Part shown: positions 6,064 through 12,951 of the stretch, piece by piece
How positions within the stretch are numbered: the first letter of the stretch is position 1
Layout of the letters: each line of letters starts with the position of its first letter
From: JAITWN01 sp964384095
GTDB taxonomy: Bacteria; Pseudomonadota; Gammaproteobacteria; SZUA-140
Reading direction: 5' to 3'
NCBI GenBank assembly: GCA_964384095.1
Contig: CAYLKC010000054.1
Span: 1 to 12,951 of the forward strand
DNA: 12,951 nucleotides
The notes under the pieces: model-generated
Told to the model about the DNA's origin: nothing
What the model saw: only the letters and a program-made list of their open reading frames with translations
Database searches by the model: none
Program-made: the position numbers and the translations under genes

Positions 6064-7413
6064 ATGTCGCTGCCCCTCGCGGCAAGCCGCCGGCGCCCGC
6101 CACGCCGGCTGCTGCTGTTCCTGCTGCTGTGGCCCCTCGCCGTCCTTGCGGAGGTCGCGGAACAGGCCCATGATGCCGGTGTCGCGGCCTTCGAGGCCGG
6201 CGAATACCGGCTGGCACTCGAACGTCTGCTCGAGGCCCGCGACAGCGGTCTCGACACCCCCGTCCTCTATTACAATCTCGGCTCGGCCTGGTACCGGCTG
6301 GGCAACTACGCGCAGTCCCGCGCGGCCTTTCAGATTGCGATGACGTCGCCGGAACTGGCGCCACTCGCCTGGTACAACCTCGGCCTCGTCGCGACGCAGC
6401 TCGGCGAGACCGGAGAGGCGCGCGACTGGTTCCTGCGCGTACTGGACGGGCATGACCACGCGGCGTTGCGCGCCCTCGCCACGACGATGCTCGATCGACT
6501 CGGCGGCGGCGAGGGCGCGCGGGAACCGCCCGCGGATTTCGCGCCGGCGCCGGCATGGCAGGGCCTGGCGTCGGGCGGCATCGGCCATGACGATAACGTC
6601 CTGCTGGTCTCCGACGATGACCTGCTCGGCGGCAGCGATCGCAGCGACTTCTTTCTCGACCTCTACGCGCAAGCCTGGCGCGAAATTGCCGGCGACGCCG
6701 CGGGCCGCCGCGCGCTGGAGTTCGACGCCAGCGCCTGGCTGCTCCGTCACGCCCGCCTCGACGAGTTCGATATGGCCTCGTTACGCGGCGGCGCGACCTA
6801 TGACCAGGCCTTCGACACGTGGATCGCCAGTGGCGGCGCACATGGCGCATGGAGCTGGCTCAACGGGCGCGGGCTGACCCGTGAATTCCAGATCAGCGCG
6901 CGCGCTGCGAGACCGCTGTCAGCCGGCCTGTTCCGGGCGCGCTATGAACTCGGCCTCATCGAGGCCCTGCGCGGCGAATACGGCTATCTCGATGGCGGCC
7001 GCCACCGGCTCGATGCGCGCTTGATCAGGCTCGAGGGCGACGTGCGCGTGCAACTGCATTACCAGCTGGAGTACAACGATCGCGAGGACCTCGTGGCGCC
7101 ACGCTTTACCAGCGCCTCGCCGGTGCGCAACCAGCTCGGCATGAGCGCCGAGATCCCGCTCGGCGACACACTGGCGCTGCACGCGGAGATCCAGTACATG
7201 CGCAGCCGCTATCGCGACCCCAACGAACTCGCCGACGGCGACCGTCGGACGCGCGTCGATGCGCGTCTCGGCGCGATCGGCCGGCTGGCCTGGCGAGTGG
7301 CCGGCAGCGGAGAACTGTCAGTGGAGTACCGCTATACCGACAACACCTCGACGATCCCGGTCTACGCCTACACACGCCACCGGATCACCGCCGGCGCCCT
7401 GCTGACCTTCTAG
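6064..7413 (+). CDS. Exported TPR-containing outer-membrane beta-barrel protein
   Basis: The 449-residue product has an Arg-rich signal peptide (1-29, core LLLFLLLWPLAVLA). Residues about 31-135 form roughly three tetratricopeptide helical repeats (AGEYRLALERLLEARD, LYYNLGSAWYRLGNYAQSRAAF, LAWYNLGLVATQLGETGEA). From about 165 to the end the pattern becomes alternating beta strands. It begins with GGIGHDDNV, like the GxGYDSNV start of other TPR-barrel proteins, and closes with ITAGALLTF, whose terminal Phe is the usual BAM recognition signal. This layout resembles Slam (surface lipoprotein assembly modifier) proteins, which also join periplasmic TPRs to a barrel, but I cannot assign it to that family by eye. 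The ATG has only a weak ribosome site. It follows the tail-rich exported protein after 141 bases and ends by sharing CTAG with the ptsP stop. Likely part of the ECF operon. Confidence 0.8.
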   Translation: MSLPLAASRRRPPRRLLLFLLLWPLAVLAEVAEQAHDAGVAAFEAGEYRLALERLLEARDSGLDTPVLYYNLGSAWYRLGNYAQSRAAFQIAMTSPELAPLAWYNLGLVATQLGETGEARDWFLRVLDGHDHAALRALATTMLDRLGGGEGAREPPADFAPAPAWQGLASGGIGHDDNVLLVSDDDLLGGSDRSDFFLDLYAQAWREIAGDAAGRRALEFDASAWLLRHARLDEFDMASLRGGATYDQAFDTWIASGGAHGAWSWLNGRGLTREFQISARAARPLSAGLFRARYELGLIEALRGEYGYLDGGRHRLDARLIRLEGDVRVQLHYQLEYNDREDLVAPRFTSASPVRNQLGMSAEIPLGDTLALHAEIQYMRSRYRDPNELADGDRRTRVDARLGAIGRLAWRVAGSGELSVEYRYTDNTSTIPVYAYTRHRITAGALLTF

Positions 7414-9671
7414 CGTCCGGCGCGCAGCAGACCGCCGAGTCCGGCGGATTCGAGCACCCCGTCGACCAGCGCCCGGATCGAAGCAGCATCTTCCATCAGC
7501 AAGGCCTCGTCGAGCAGGTCACGCGCCTGCGCGGCACTGAAATTGCGGATCACGAGCTTGATGCGCGGCAGGCTGGCGACACTGGCGCTGAGATTCGACA
7601 CCCCCATGCCGAGCAGCAGGATCACGGCCTCGGGATCGCCGGCCATCTCGCCGCAGACACCGATCGGCTTGCCGGCGCGCTGCGCGGCAAGCACCGCCTG
7701 CGCCAGCGCGCGTAACACCGCCGGGTGCAGAGAATCATACAGGGATGCGACGCGCGCATTGTTGCGATCGACTGCAAGCATGTACTGGGTCAGGTCGTTG
7801 CTGCCGATCGACAGGAAGTCGACGCGCCGCGCCAGCGCCTCGACCTGGTAGATCACTGACGGCACCTCGATCATGATGCCGACCTCGGGCATGGTCACGT
7901 CCTCACCCTGTTCGCGCAGCTCGCGGTGCACGCGCCCGATCAGGCGCAGCGACTCGTCGACCTCGCCGATGTTGCTGATCATCGGCAGCAGCAGACGGAC
8001 GTTGTCGAGGCCGACGCTCGCGCGCAGGATCGCGCGCAACTGGATCAGAAAGATCTCGGGGTGATCGAGGGTGACGCGGATGCCGCGCCAGCCGAGAAAC
8101 GGGTTCTCTTCCTGGATCGGGAAATAGGGCAGCATCTTGTCGCCGCCGACATCGAGCGTACGAATCGTCACCGGCCTTGGCGCAAAGGCCTCGAGCACCT
8201 GGCGATAGATCGCACGCTGCTCCTCCTCACCGGGGAAGCGGCTGCGGATCATGAACGGGAATTCGGTGCGATAGAGGCCGATGCCTTCCGCGCCGTGGCG
8301 CAGCGACGGGGTGACATCGGATAACAGCCCGGCGTTGGCATAGAGTGGTATACGGATCCCGTCCGTGGTCACGGCCGGCAGGTCGCGCAGCTCCTCGAGT
8401 CCTGCGGTCAGCTCATCTTCCTCGCCGATCAGGCGCAGGTACTCCTCCCTGACCGCCGCCGATGGGCTCACATAGATCCAGCCGCGATAACCATCAACGA
8501 CGATCTCGCAACCATCGACGCGCGAGACCGGCAGATCGCTGATGCCGACCACCGCAGGCAAGCCGAGCGAGCGGGCGAGGATCGCGACATGCGAGGAGCG
8601 CGAACCGCGCACCGAGACGATCCCGGCCAGCCGCTCGAGCGGCGCCTCGGCCAGCATCGAGACACTGATCTCGTCGCCGACCAGTACCGCGCGCTCGGGA
8701 TAATCGCGGTCGCGATCGGTCGCATTCTGCAGCCGCGCCAGCACGCGGCGGCCGACGTCACGGATATCGGCGGCGCGTTCGCGCAGGTAGGGGTCGTCCA
8801 TCTGATCGAAGACCCGCGCGTGATCCTTGATCGTGTCGCGCAGGGCGCCCGGGGCCCAGTTGCCGGCGCGTATGCGCTCTATGGTCTGCTCCTCGAGACC
8901 GGGACTGGTCAGCATCAGTGAATAGGCATGGAACAGCGCGCGGTCTTCGGCCGTCAGCGACGCCGACATGCGTTGCTCGAGCACGGCAATGTCGTCACAG
9001 GCCTGGCGCAGTGCAGCGCGAAAGGCCGCAATCTCGCCATCGATATCGGCGGTCTGGCGATCGGGGACGGCGTCGAGGTCGGCCGGCGAGTAGATGACGA
9101 CCGCGGTGCCGATGCAAACCCCGGAGGCGCCCGGCAAGCCCTGCAACGGCCGCGAATCGGCGACGCCGCCGGCAAGTCCCTGGATGCCGCCGCTGGCGGC
9201 CGCCAGCGCGATGGCGCCGGACAACTGCGAGGCAACCGTCAGCAGGAAGGCGACCTCGTCCTCATCGAAACAGCGGGTATGCTCCTGGCGCACGACCAGC
9301 ACGCCCATGACGCTGCGATGGTGGATGATCGGCACGCCGAGAAAGCCGTGATACTGGACCTCGCCGGTCTCGGCGATGAAACGGTAACGCGGATGCTCGG
9401 GGGCGTCGTCGAGGTTGAGCGGCTCCTCCGACTCGCCGACGACGCTGATCAGGCCCTCGCCACGCTTCAGCCTGACGACGCCGACCGCAGCCTGGTTGAG
9501 GCCGTCGGTGGCCATCAGCACATAGGCATCGCTGGCTTGATCGTAGAGATAGACCGAGCATACATCGACCCGCATCGACTGCTTGACCCGCGACACGATG
9601 ATCGCGAGGGTCTGGTCCAGGTCGCGGGCCGCATTGACCTCCTGAACGATGCGCCTGAGGGTCGCGAGCAT
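7410..9671 (-). CDS. ptsP: Phosphoenolpyruvate-protein phosphotransferase PtsP (enzyme I-Ntr)
   Basis: PtsP takes phosphate from phosphoenolpyruvate onto a His and passes it to NPr (PtsO), starting the nitrogen-related PTS, a regulatory rather than sugar-uptake cascade. The 753-residue protein has an N-terminal GAF sensor domain (about 1-155), the enzyme I N-terminal domain (about 170-400) with the phosphorylated His at H361 in GSRSSHVAILARSLGLPAVVG-like context, and a PEP-binding barrel (about 430-740). The barrel shows EGIGLYRTEFPFM, the metal- and PEP-site segments GIMIEVPS and SIGSNDLTQY, and the active-site Cys C673 in GVCGEMAGDP. The ATG at 9669-9671 lies 15 bases after rppH, so the two form one operon as in E. 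coli. Its stop overlaps the stop of the convergent barrel gene by four bases. Confidence 0.97.
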   Translation of the reverse strand: MLATLRRIVQEVNAARDLDQTLAIIVSRVKQSMRVDVCSVYLYDQASDAYVLMATDGLNQAAVGVVRLKRGEGLISVVGESEEPLNLDDAPEHPRYRFIAETGEVQYHGFLGVPIIHHRSVMGVLVVRQEHTRCFDEDEVAFLLTVASQLSGAIALAAASGGIQGLAGGVADSRPLQGLPGASGVCIGTAVVIYSPADLDAVPDRQTADIDGEIAAFRAALRQACDDIAVLEQRMSASLTAEDRALFHAYSLMLTSPGLEEQTIERIRAGNWAPGALRDTIKDHARVFDQMDDPYLRERAADIRDVGRRVLARLQNATDRDRDYPERAVLVGDEISVSMLAEAPLERLAGIVSVRGSRSSHVAILARSLGLPAVVGISDLPVSRVDGCEIVVDGYRGWIYVSPSAAVREEYLRLIGEEDELTAGLEELRDLPAVTTDGIRIPLYANAGLLSDVTPSLRHGAEGIGLYRTEFPFMIRSRFPGEEEQRAIYRQVLEAFAPRPVTIRTLDVGGDKMLPYFPIQEENPFLGWRGIRVTLDHPEIFLIQLRAILRASVGLDNVRLLLPMISNIGEVDESLRLIGRVHRELREQGEDVTMPEVGIMIEVPSVIYQVEALARRVDFLSIGSNDLTQYMLAVDRNNARVASLYDSLHPAVLRALAQAVLAAQRAGKPIGVCGEMAGDPEAVILLLGMGVSNLSASVASLPRIKLVIRNFSAAQARDLLDEALLMEDAASIRALVDGVLESAGLGGLLRAGR

Positions 9672-9686
9672 CCGGGCCCTGACTGC

Positions 9687-10220
9687 TCAGGCGCCGCGGC
9701 GAAGATTGACCGCAGGCTCCGCGGCGGGCAGCGGCGTGAACTTGCCGTCAATGAATACGAGGTCGGCGAATTCCCGCAACGCGCGGCGATAGACATTGCG
9801 CTTGAAGGAGACCACCTCATCGACCGGGTTCCAGTAATCGATCCAGCGCCAGCGATCGAACTCCGGCTGGTCGCTGAGATCGAGGCGGACCCGGCTGTCG
9901 TCGCCGGTGAGATAGAGCAGATACCAGACCTGTTTCTGGCCGATGCACAGCGGACGGCTGCGGCGGCGGATCAGGTGCTTCGGCAGCTGGTAACGCAGCC
10001 ATTCACGGGTGCGACCGATGATGACGACGTCATCGCCGTCGAGGCCGATCTCCTCGCGCAGCTCGCGATACATCGCCTGCTCCGGGGTCTCGTCCTCGCG
10101 GATGCCACCCTGCGGGAACTGCCAGGCCTCCTGGCCGATCCGCCGCGCCCACAGCACACGGCCCTCCCGGTTACACAGGATGATCCCGACGTTCGGCCTG
10201 TATCCATCCAAATCAATCAC
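9687..10220 (-). CDS. rppH: RNA pyrophosphohydrolase RppH
   Basis: RppH removes pyrophosphate from the 5' triphosphate end of mRNA, which opens the message to RNase E decay. The 177-residue protein begins IDLDGYRPNVGIILCN, close to the E. coli N-terminus, and carries a full Nudix box from G38 to L60, with metal ligands E53, E56 and E57 in YRELREEIGL. WQFPQGGI and the later VVSFKRNVYRRAL also match the family. The start is a GTG at 10218-10220; the ribosome site is weak. ptsP follows after 15 bases in the same direction. A HAD phosphatase gene diverges from its promoter region. Confidence 0.97.
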   Translation of the reverse strand: MIDLDGYRPNVGIILCNREGRVLWARRIGQEAWQFPQGGIREDETPEQAMYRELREEIGLDGDDVVIIGRTREWLRYQLPKHLIRRRSRPLCIGQKQVWYLLYLTGDDSRVRLDLSDQPEFDRWRWIDYWNPVDEVVSFKRNVYRRALREFADLVFIDGKFTPLPAAEPAVNLRRGA

Positions 10221-10254
10221 TTGCGAAATCCGTCGCGCTGTGGAAGCAGGTCAG

Positions 10255-10284
10255 ATTCTCCCACAGATCGCGGCAGGCCCGCAA
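10255..10284 (-). promoter_or_regulatory. Candidate promoter for rppH-ptsP
   Basis: On the minus strand TTGCGG (10279-10284) and GAGAAT (10255-10260, four of six) are 18 bp apart, giving a start near 10248 and a leader of about 28 bases. The boxes are weak; position in the divergent gap is the main support. Confidence 0.3.
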
Positions 10285-10294
10285 TCGACCCGCC

Positions 10295-10323
10295 TTGCGC
10301 CGGGGCGGCCGTTCCACTACTTT
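10295..10323 (+). promoter_or_regulatory. Candidate promoter for the HAD-ABC transporter operon
   Basis: TTGCGC (10295-10300) and TACTTT (10318-10323) are 17 bp apart; each has three of six consensus bases. The start would be near 10330, about 16 bases before the chosen GTG. Spacing is right but the hexamers are poor. It lies in the 125-bp gap shared with the divergent rppH gene. Confidence 0.3.
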
Positions 10324-10345
10324 AAGCGGTTTTCCGGGGGTGGCC

Positions 10346-10999
10346 GTGGGACTCGCGCTCTTCGATCTCGACAATACCCTGCTCGGCGGGGACAGCGATT
10401 ACCTCTGGGGCTGTTTCCTGGTTGAACAGGGCATCGTCGACGGCGAGCACTACGAACGCGAGAATGCCCGCTTCTATCACGAATACCAGGCCGGCACCCT
10501 CGACATTCTCGAGTGGCTGGCCTTCCAGCTGCGGCCGCTGACCCGCCACGACATGGCGGAACTCGAGGCGCTGCGCGCGCGCTTCCTCGACGAGAAGATC
10601 CACCCGATCATGCTGCCCGCCGCCCGCGAGCTGATTGCGCGTCACCGCCGCAACGGCGACACGCTGGCGATCGTCACCGCTACCAATTCGTTCATCACTG
10701 CGCCGATTGCGGCGCTGTTCGACGTCCCCCACCTGCTCGCAACCGAGCCGCGCATCCGCGACGGGCGCTATACCGGCGAGGTCGAGGGCACACCCTGCTT
10801 TCGCGAGGGCAAGGTCATCCGCCTGCGCGCCTGGCTCGCGGAGCGCGGTCTCGGTCTGTCGCAGAGCTGGTTCTATTCCGATTCGCACAACGACATCCCG
10901 CTGCTCGAGCTCGTGACCCATCCGGTGGCGGTCGATCCCGACCCGGACCTGACCCGCCACGCCGAGGCCAGGGCATGGCCGATCATCAGCCTGCGCTGA
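10346..10999 (+). CDS. HAD-superfamily (subfamily IB) phosphatase
   Basis: A cytoplasmic phosphohydrolase of the SerB/CicA-like HAD-IB group. All four HAD motifs are present: DLDNT (D7 the nucleophile, D9), TATNS with T111, K156 in REGKVI, and the acidic pair D179/D183 in YSDSHNDIPLLE. A helical cap lies between motifs I and II (about 15-85). With the GTG at 10346, which has GGGGG five bases upstream, the protein is 217 residues, usual for the group; the GTG at 10340 would add two residues. The substrate is unknown. Pseudomonads also carry such a gene divergent from rppH-ptsP, so the location is conserved. Its last 25 bases overlap the start of the permease gene, implying co-translation. Confidence 0.88.
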   Translation: MGLALFDLDNTLLGGDSDYLWGCFLVEQGIVDGEHYERENARFYHEYQAGTLDILEWLAFQLRPLTRHDMAELEALRARFLDEKIHPIMLPAARELIARHRRNGDTLAIVTATNSFITAPIAALFDVPHLLATEPRIRDGRYTGEVEGTPCFREGKVIRLRAWLAERGLGLSQSWFYSDSHNDIPLLELVTHPVAVDPDPDLTRHAEARAWPIISLR

Positions 11000-11967
11000 G
11001 TCGACGCACACCGCTGCTGATCCTGCTCGCGCTGCTGGCGCTGCTGAGCCTGCTGTTCGCGCTGGCGACCGGCAGCGTCGGGGTCGGCTGGCGTGAACTG
11101 TTCGCGCTGGCGACCGGCGAGGCCGACGCGCTGACCCGCAGCCTGGTCCTGGAACTGCGCCTGCCACGGGCGCTCGCCGCCTTCGCGACCGGCGGCATGC
11201 TGGCGCTGGCCGGGGCGCTGATGCAGATCCTCCTGCGCAATCCGCTCGCCGACCCGTATATCCTCGGCGTCTCCGGCGGCGCCGCAGTCGGTGCGCTGTC
11301 CTGCCTGCTGCTCGGACTCGGCGGCCTGTGGCTGACCGGCAGCGCCTTCGGCGGCGCCTTGCTGTCGATGCTGCTGGTGTTCACGCTGGCCCGCGGCGGC
11401 GGCAGCTGGACCTCGACCCGGCTGCTGCTGACCGGCGTCGTCGTCGCCGCCGGCTGGGGTGCGGTGATCAGCTTCCTGCTTGCGATCAGCCCCGACAGCA
11501 CGCTGCGCGGCATGATGTTCTGGCTGCTCGGTGACCTGGGCCAGGCCGGCCATCCCGGTATCGGGCTCGCGCTGCTTGCGCTCGGCCTCGCGATTGCCCT
11601 GCTGTCGGCACGCGACCTGAACACGCTGATCCACGGCGAGGACAAGGCGCGCTCGCTCGGCGTGGCAGTCTCCGGCCTGCGCCTGCGCCTCTATATACTC
11701 GCCTCGCTGTTGACCGCGGTCGCAGTGACGATCGCCGGCAATATCGGTTTCATCGGCCTGATCGTCCCCCACCTCGTGCGCCTCGCGACCGGCAACGATC
11801 ATCGGTTGCTGCTGCCGGCGGCAACCCTCGCCGGCGCCAGCCTGCTGGTCATCGCCGATACGGTGTCGCGCACCGCGCTGGCGCCGCTGCAACTGCCGGT
11901 CGGCGTCATCACCGCACTGATCGGTGTGCCGCTGTTCCTGTACCTGCTGCGGCGGGCGGCGCGCTGA
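10975..11967 (+). CDS. FecCD/BtuC-type ABC transporter permease
   Basis: The inner-membrane channel of an importer for ferric siderophores, haem or cobalamin. The 330-residue protein, mostly hydrophobic with about ten membrane segments, shows the family signature LRLPRALAAFATGGMLALAG then RNPLADPYILGVSGGA (about 61-103), the ATPase-coupling loop near GEDKARSLGV (221-230), and the conserved ends GFIGLIVPHLVRL (258-270) and LPVGVITALIGVPLFLYLL. The ATG at 10975 has GAGG seven bases upstream and lies inside the HAD gene. The ATPase gene follows after a single base. No periplasmic binding protein gene and no cobalamin riboswitch were seen in the window, so the substrate cannot be fixed; cobalamin and siderophore are both possible. 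Confidence 0.93.
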   Translation: MADHQPALSRRTPLLILLALLALLSLLFALATGSVGVGWRELFALATGEADALTRSLVLELRLPRALAAFATGGMLALAGALMQILLRNPLADPYILGVSGGAAVGALSCLLLGLGGLWLTGSAFGGALLSMLLVFTLARGGGSWTSTRLLLTGVVVAAGWGAVISFLLAISPDSTLRGMMFWLLGDLGQAGHPGIGLALLALGLAIALLSARDLNTLIHGEDKARSLGVAVSGLRLRLYILASLLTAVAVTIAGNIGFIGLIVPHLVRLATGNDHRLLLPAATLAGASLLVIADTVSRTALAPLQLPVGVITALIGVPLFLYLLRRAAR

Positions 11968-11968
11968 C

Positions 11969-12736
11969 ATGGGACTGCTCGCGACGCGCCGGCTCGATGT
12001 CTCGATCGCGGAGATCACGGTCTGCCGCGGACTCGACCTCGACATCGAGGCCGGTTCGCGCTGGGCGATCCTCGGCCGCAACGGCGTCGGCAAGACCACG
12101 CTGCTGCGGACACTGGCCGGACTGCATGCAGCGGACCGCGGCGAGGTGTTGATCGATGGCGCCGCGCTCGAGCGGCTCACGCGTCGCGAGCTTGCCCGCC
12201 GCCTCGGCATCCAGTTGCAAGAGGCTGTGGCGCTGTTTCCGGGGACAGTGATCGAGACCGCGTTGATCGGCCGTCACCCCTGGCTCGAGCCATGGCGCCG
12301 GGAAGATGAGGAAGATCTACGCATCGCGCGTGAGGCGCTGGCGGCCGTCGACCTGGAAGGCTGCGAGGATCGCGCGCTGGCGACGCTGTCGGGCGGTGAA
12401 CGGCAGCGCCTCGGGATCGCGACGCTGCTGGCGCAAGCTCCCGCGCTCTGCCTGCTCGACGAACCGACCAACCACCTCGATCCCCGCCACCAGGTGCGGG
12501 TGATGGAGCTGCTGTGCCGGCAGGCCGAACTCGACCGCCGCGGCATCGTCATGGTGCTGCATGACGTCAACCTCGCGGCACGCTTCTGCGATCATGCACT
12601 GCTGCTTTACGGGGATGGCGCCGTCGAGGCCGGCGCCACGCGAGAGGTGATGAACCCGCACAGCCTCGAACGGCTGTACGGGCATCCGGTGATCGTGGCG
12701 GAAACGGAGTTCGGGGAGTTCTACTACCCGGCCTGA
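11969..12736 (+). CDS. ABC transporter ATPase partner of the FecCD/BtuC-type permease
   Basis: The cytoplasmic motor of the importer, working with the permease just upstream. The 255-residue protein has Walker A GRNGVGKT (36-43), Q-loop Q84, signature LSGGE (140-144), Walker B CLLDEP with D164 and catalytic E165, the D-loop NHLD, and switch H198 in VLHDVN. This fits the BtuD/FecE/HmuV group (COG1120-like). The ATG at 11969 is one base after the permease stop, so translation is coupled. The gene ends four bases short of the convergent pilT stop. Substrate unknown, as for the permease. Confidence 0.95.
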   Translation: MGLLATRRLDVSIAEITVCRGLDLDIEAGSRWAILGRNGVGKTTLLRTLAGLHAADRGEVLIDGAALERLTRRELARRLGIQLQEAVALFPGTVIETALIGRHPWLEPWRREDEEDLRIAREALAAVDLEGCEDRALATLSGGERQRLGIATLLAQAPALCLLDEPTNHLDPRHQVRVMELLCRQAELDRRGIVMVLHDVNLAARFCDHALLLYGDGAVEAGATREVMNPHSLERLYGHPVIVAETEFGEFYYPA

Positions 12737-12738
12737 GT

Positions 12739-12753
12739 CCTCACTCCTTGAGG
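12739..12753. other. Short inverted repeat at the ABC ATPase/pilT junction
   Basis: CCTCA (12739-12743) and TGAGG (12749-12753) flank a 5-base loop and include the pilT stop codon. It is too short for a sure terminator and has no T-run, but it is the only hairpin-like element at this four-base convergent gap. Confidence 0.3.
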
Positions 12754-12951
12754 CTGTCGCGGTTCGCGGCCTTGGACATCGCGTCCTGTCGCGTGACCTT
12801 GCCCTTGCGCACCAACTCCTGCAGGCACTGATCCAGTGTCTGCATGCCGGTGGACTGGCCGGTCTGGATCGCCGAGTACATCTGCGGGATCTTGTTCTCG
12901 CGGATCAGGTTGCGGATCGCCGGCGTGCCGATCATGATCTCGTGCGCCGCG
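12741..12951 (-). CDS. pilT: Type IV pilus retraction ATPase PilT, C-terminal end
   Basis: PilT is the hexameric ATPase at the inner-membrane base of type IV pili that drives pilus retraction and twitching motility. Only the last 69 residues are in the window; the 5' part lies beyond the right edge. The conserved motif AAHEIMIGTPAIRNLIRE and the following QMYSAIQTGQSTGMQTLDQC agree with PilT, not with its paralogue PilU. The AIRNLIRE segment is known to be needed for retraction in studied PilT proteins. The stop is TGA at 12741-12743, four bases from the stop of the convergent ABC ATPase gene. No pilus genes other than this are visible. Confidence 0.93.
   Translation of the reverse strand, partial: AAHEIMIGTPAIRNLIRENKIPQMYSAIQTGQSTGMQTLDQCLQELVRKGKVTRQDAMSKAANRDSLKE

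Noticed and set aside
5290..6257. Minus-strand open frames opposite the exported-protein gene
   Set aside because: The plus-strand frame has a signal peptide and sits in operon order; the minus-strand products are low-complexity Arg/Pro/Ser sequence without a start signal.
8928..10325. A 465-codon plus-strand open frame across ptsP, rppH and their upstream gap
   Set aside because: Both minus-strand genes are complete with all family motifs; the antisense product resembles nothing and follows their codon shadow.
10873..12210. A 445-codon minus-strand open frame, very Gln/Arg-rich, across the permease
   Set aside because: It is a shadow of the permease and ATPase genes; the Gln and Arg richness comes from reversed Leu/Ala codons.
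12739..12753. Intrinsic terminator at the ABC ATPase/pilT junction
   Set aside because: The stem is only five base pairs and no T-run follows on either strand.

Overview
The window is high-GC, densely coded chromosomal DNA from a bacterium, most likely a gammaproteobacterium. The rpsU-yqeY-dnaG-rpoD order, the rppH-ptsP pair with a divergent HAD phosphatase, and a PilT of pseudomonad/chromatial type all point that way. A Chromatiales- or Ectothiorhodospiraceae-like lineage is a guess from gene order. No phage, insertion sequence, CRISPR array or RNA gene was recognised. No gene-free stretch exceeds 300 bases; the longest is the 207-base divergent promoter region at 3904-4110.

Layout. (1) 1-3903, minus strand: the macromolecular-synthesis operon. 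It runs rpsU (S21), yqeY (GatB/YqeY family), dnaG (primase) and rpoD (primary sigma factor, cut by the window edge). A good sigma-70-type promoter precedes rpsU and a second lies between dnaG and rpoD. (2) 4111-7413, plus strand: an envelope-stress-type operon. It encodes an ECF sigma factor, a zinc-finger membrane-anchored anti-sigma factor, a small exported protein with a charge-balanced Arg/Asp/Glu tail, and an exported TPR plus outer-membrane beta-barrel protein. (3) 7410-10220, minus strand: rppH (RNA 5' pyrophosphohydrolase) and ptsP (nitrogen PTS enzyme I). (4) 10346-12736, plus strand: a HAD-IB phosphatase overlapping a FecCD/BtuC-type permease, followed by its ABC ATPase. (5) 12741-12951, minus strand: the C-terminus of PilT, the type IV pilus retraction ATPase.

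How the parts work together. Block 1 couples translation (S21), replication priming and transcription initiation. Block 2 looks self-regulating: a housekeeping-type promoter precedes the ECF gene, and a GGGAACC/CGTGTT motif of ECF-promoter type lies just upstream of the anti-sigma gene. The two downstream products carry export signals, so this block is the best candidate here for an undescribed system; its function cannot be read from sequence alone. Block 3 pairs mRNA decay initiation with PTS-Ntr signalling, as in E. coli. Block 4 supplies the membrane and ATPase parts of a metal-chelate or cobalamin importer, with no binding protein in view.
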